NCBI GenBank assembly: GCA_013694825.1
Contig: JACDBR010000277.1
Span: 1-5,461, forward strand
DNA from: Solirubrobacterales bacterium
GTDB taxonomy: Bacteria; Actinomycetota; Thermoleophilia; Solirubrobacterales; 70-9
Reading direction: 5' to 3'
DNA: 5,461 nucleotides
The notes under the pieces: model-generated
Seen by the model: only the letters and a program-made list of their open reading frames with translations
What the model was told of the DNA's origin: nothing
Database searches by the model: none
Translations under genes and position numbers: made by a program
Shown here: positions 4,904 through 5,461 of the stretch, in pieces
Position numbering within the stretch: position 1 is the stretch's first letter
Layout: every line of letters starts with the position of its first letter

Positions 4904-5461
4904 CGCCTACGCCGGCCTGCTCGCCACCGCGTCGGGAGCCTCGCTCGTCTCGGAGTGGATCGTCGTCATGGCGACGCTTGGGATCGCCGCCGCACTGGTC
5001 GACACGCTCGCGAGCCGCGGCCGGCGCACCGCGTCAGATCTCTCGGCGATCGCCAGCGAGCGATCAGAGCTCGCCCACCGGCTCGAGCGCGTGGCGCGGA
5101 CCGACGAGCTCACGGGGCTCCCCAACCGCCGCGGCTGGGAGGAGGAGCTGGGGCGCGAGATCGCGCGCTCCAAGCGCACGGCCGAGCCGCTGTGCGTGGC
5201 GCTGATCGATCTCGACAACTTCAAGCGCTTCAACGATGCCCGCGGCCACCTCGCCGGTGACGAGCTGCTGCGAAAGCTGGCTCCGGCCTGGCACTCCCAC
5301 CTGCGCGAGTCCGATCTGCTGATCCGCTACGGCGGCGAGGAGTTCGCCCTCGCCCTGCCCGACTGCGAGCTCGCCGACGCCGAGGTCCTCCTGCAGCGGC
5401 TTCGCAGCTCCGTGCCCGAGGGCGAGACCTGCTCGGCCGGGGTCGCGCGCTGGAACCGGCG
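4899..5461 (+). CDS. GGDEF diguanylate cyclase, catalytic half (partial, runs off window)
   Basis: Frame 3 is open from 4719 to the window end and becomes protein-like from about 4899. AVAYAGLLATASGASLVSEW and VVMATLGIAAALVDTLA are helices five and six of the membrane domain. A charged, probably coiled-coil linker follows (SDLSAIASERSELAHRLERV). The GGDEF domain then begins with ARTDELTGLPNRRGW. LIDLDNFKRFND carries the metal-binding aspartate, followed by GHLAGDELL. The I-site RESD (5304-5315) sits five residues before GGEEF (5331-5345). Active-site and I-site residues are intact, so the enzyme should convert two GTP to c-di-GMP with product inhibition. The domain is cut at the last base, just after CSAGVARW. 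The first in-frame ATG is at 4968, inside the sixth helix, so separate translation from there would give a poorly anchored enzyme. Frame 3 lacks the first four helices, which are encoded in frame 2. Confidence 0.88.

Noticed and set aside
1..5461. CRISPR array, insertion sequence or toxin-antitoxin pair
   Set aside because: No regularly spaced repeats, transposase motifs, terminal inverted repeats or small toxin-antitoxin gene pair could be found on either strand.

Overview
The window is very GC-rich (coding regions look well above 60% GC, with strong G/C bias at third codon positions). It uses GTG as well as ATG starts, has two start regions that look leaderless, and carries gene families common in soil actinobacteria. 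I infer a high-GC actinobacterium, possibly of the Thermoleophilia/Solirubrobacterales type, but no feature here proves the lineage.

Layout from left to right. Positions 1-81 are the last 26 codons of an unidentified plus-strand gene. It converges on a two-gene minus-strand operon (925 down to 93): an ArsR-type winged-helix repressor followed, with a 4-nt ATGA overlap, by an AHSA1/SRPBCC-family protein. The start of the operon carries an inverted repeat lying across the repressor's start codon, an extended -10 element that predicts a leaderless transcript, and a separate 14-bp perfect palindrome. A gene-poor stretch of about 230 bases follows, then a complete minus-strand tRNA-Ser(GGA) at 1187-1275. 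On the other side of the tRNA is a decayed C-terminal scrap of an EamA/DMT-family transporter on the plus strand.

The centre holds two divergent full-length enzyme genes separated by 111 bases: a TrpB2-type tryptophan synthase beta chain (minus, 2993-1632) and a stand-alone MetE-C-like, zinc-dependent methionine synthase-type methyltransferase (plus, 3105-4211). They share a promoter region, but no common pathway is evident beyond amino-acid metabolism. A 10-bp hairpin follows the methyltransferase gene.

The right end (4391-5461, running off the window) encodes a six-helix membrane-anchored diguanylate cyclase with an RxxD I-site and a GGEEF active site. Its membrane half and catalytic half are in different reading frames, with the switch near 4895-4905. 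A run of six GGG tracts with single-base loops lies in its 5' coding region. These are the two oddest features of the window.

I do not see a convincing undescribed multi-gene system. The genes are individually recognisable and do not form one functional cluster. The points worth a second look are local: the broken or frameshifted cyclase, the G-quadruplex/tetranucleotide repeat, the operator over the arsR start codon, and the transporter remnant beside the tRNA.
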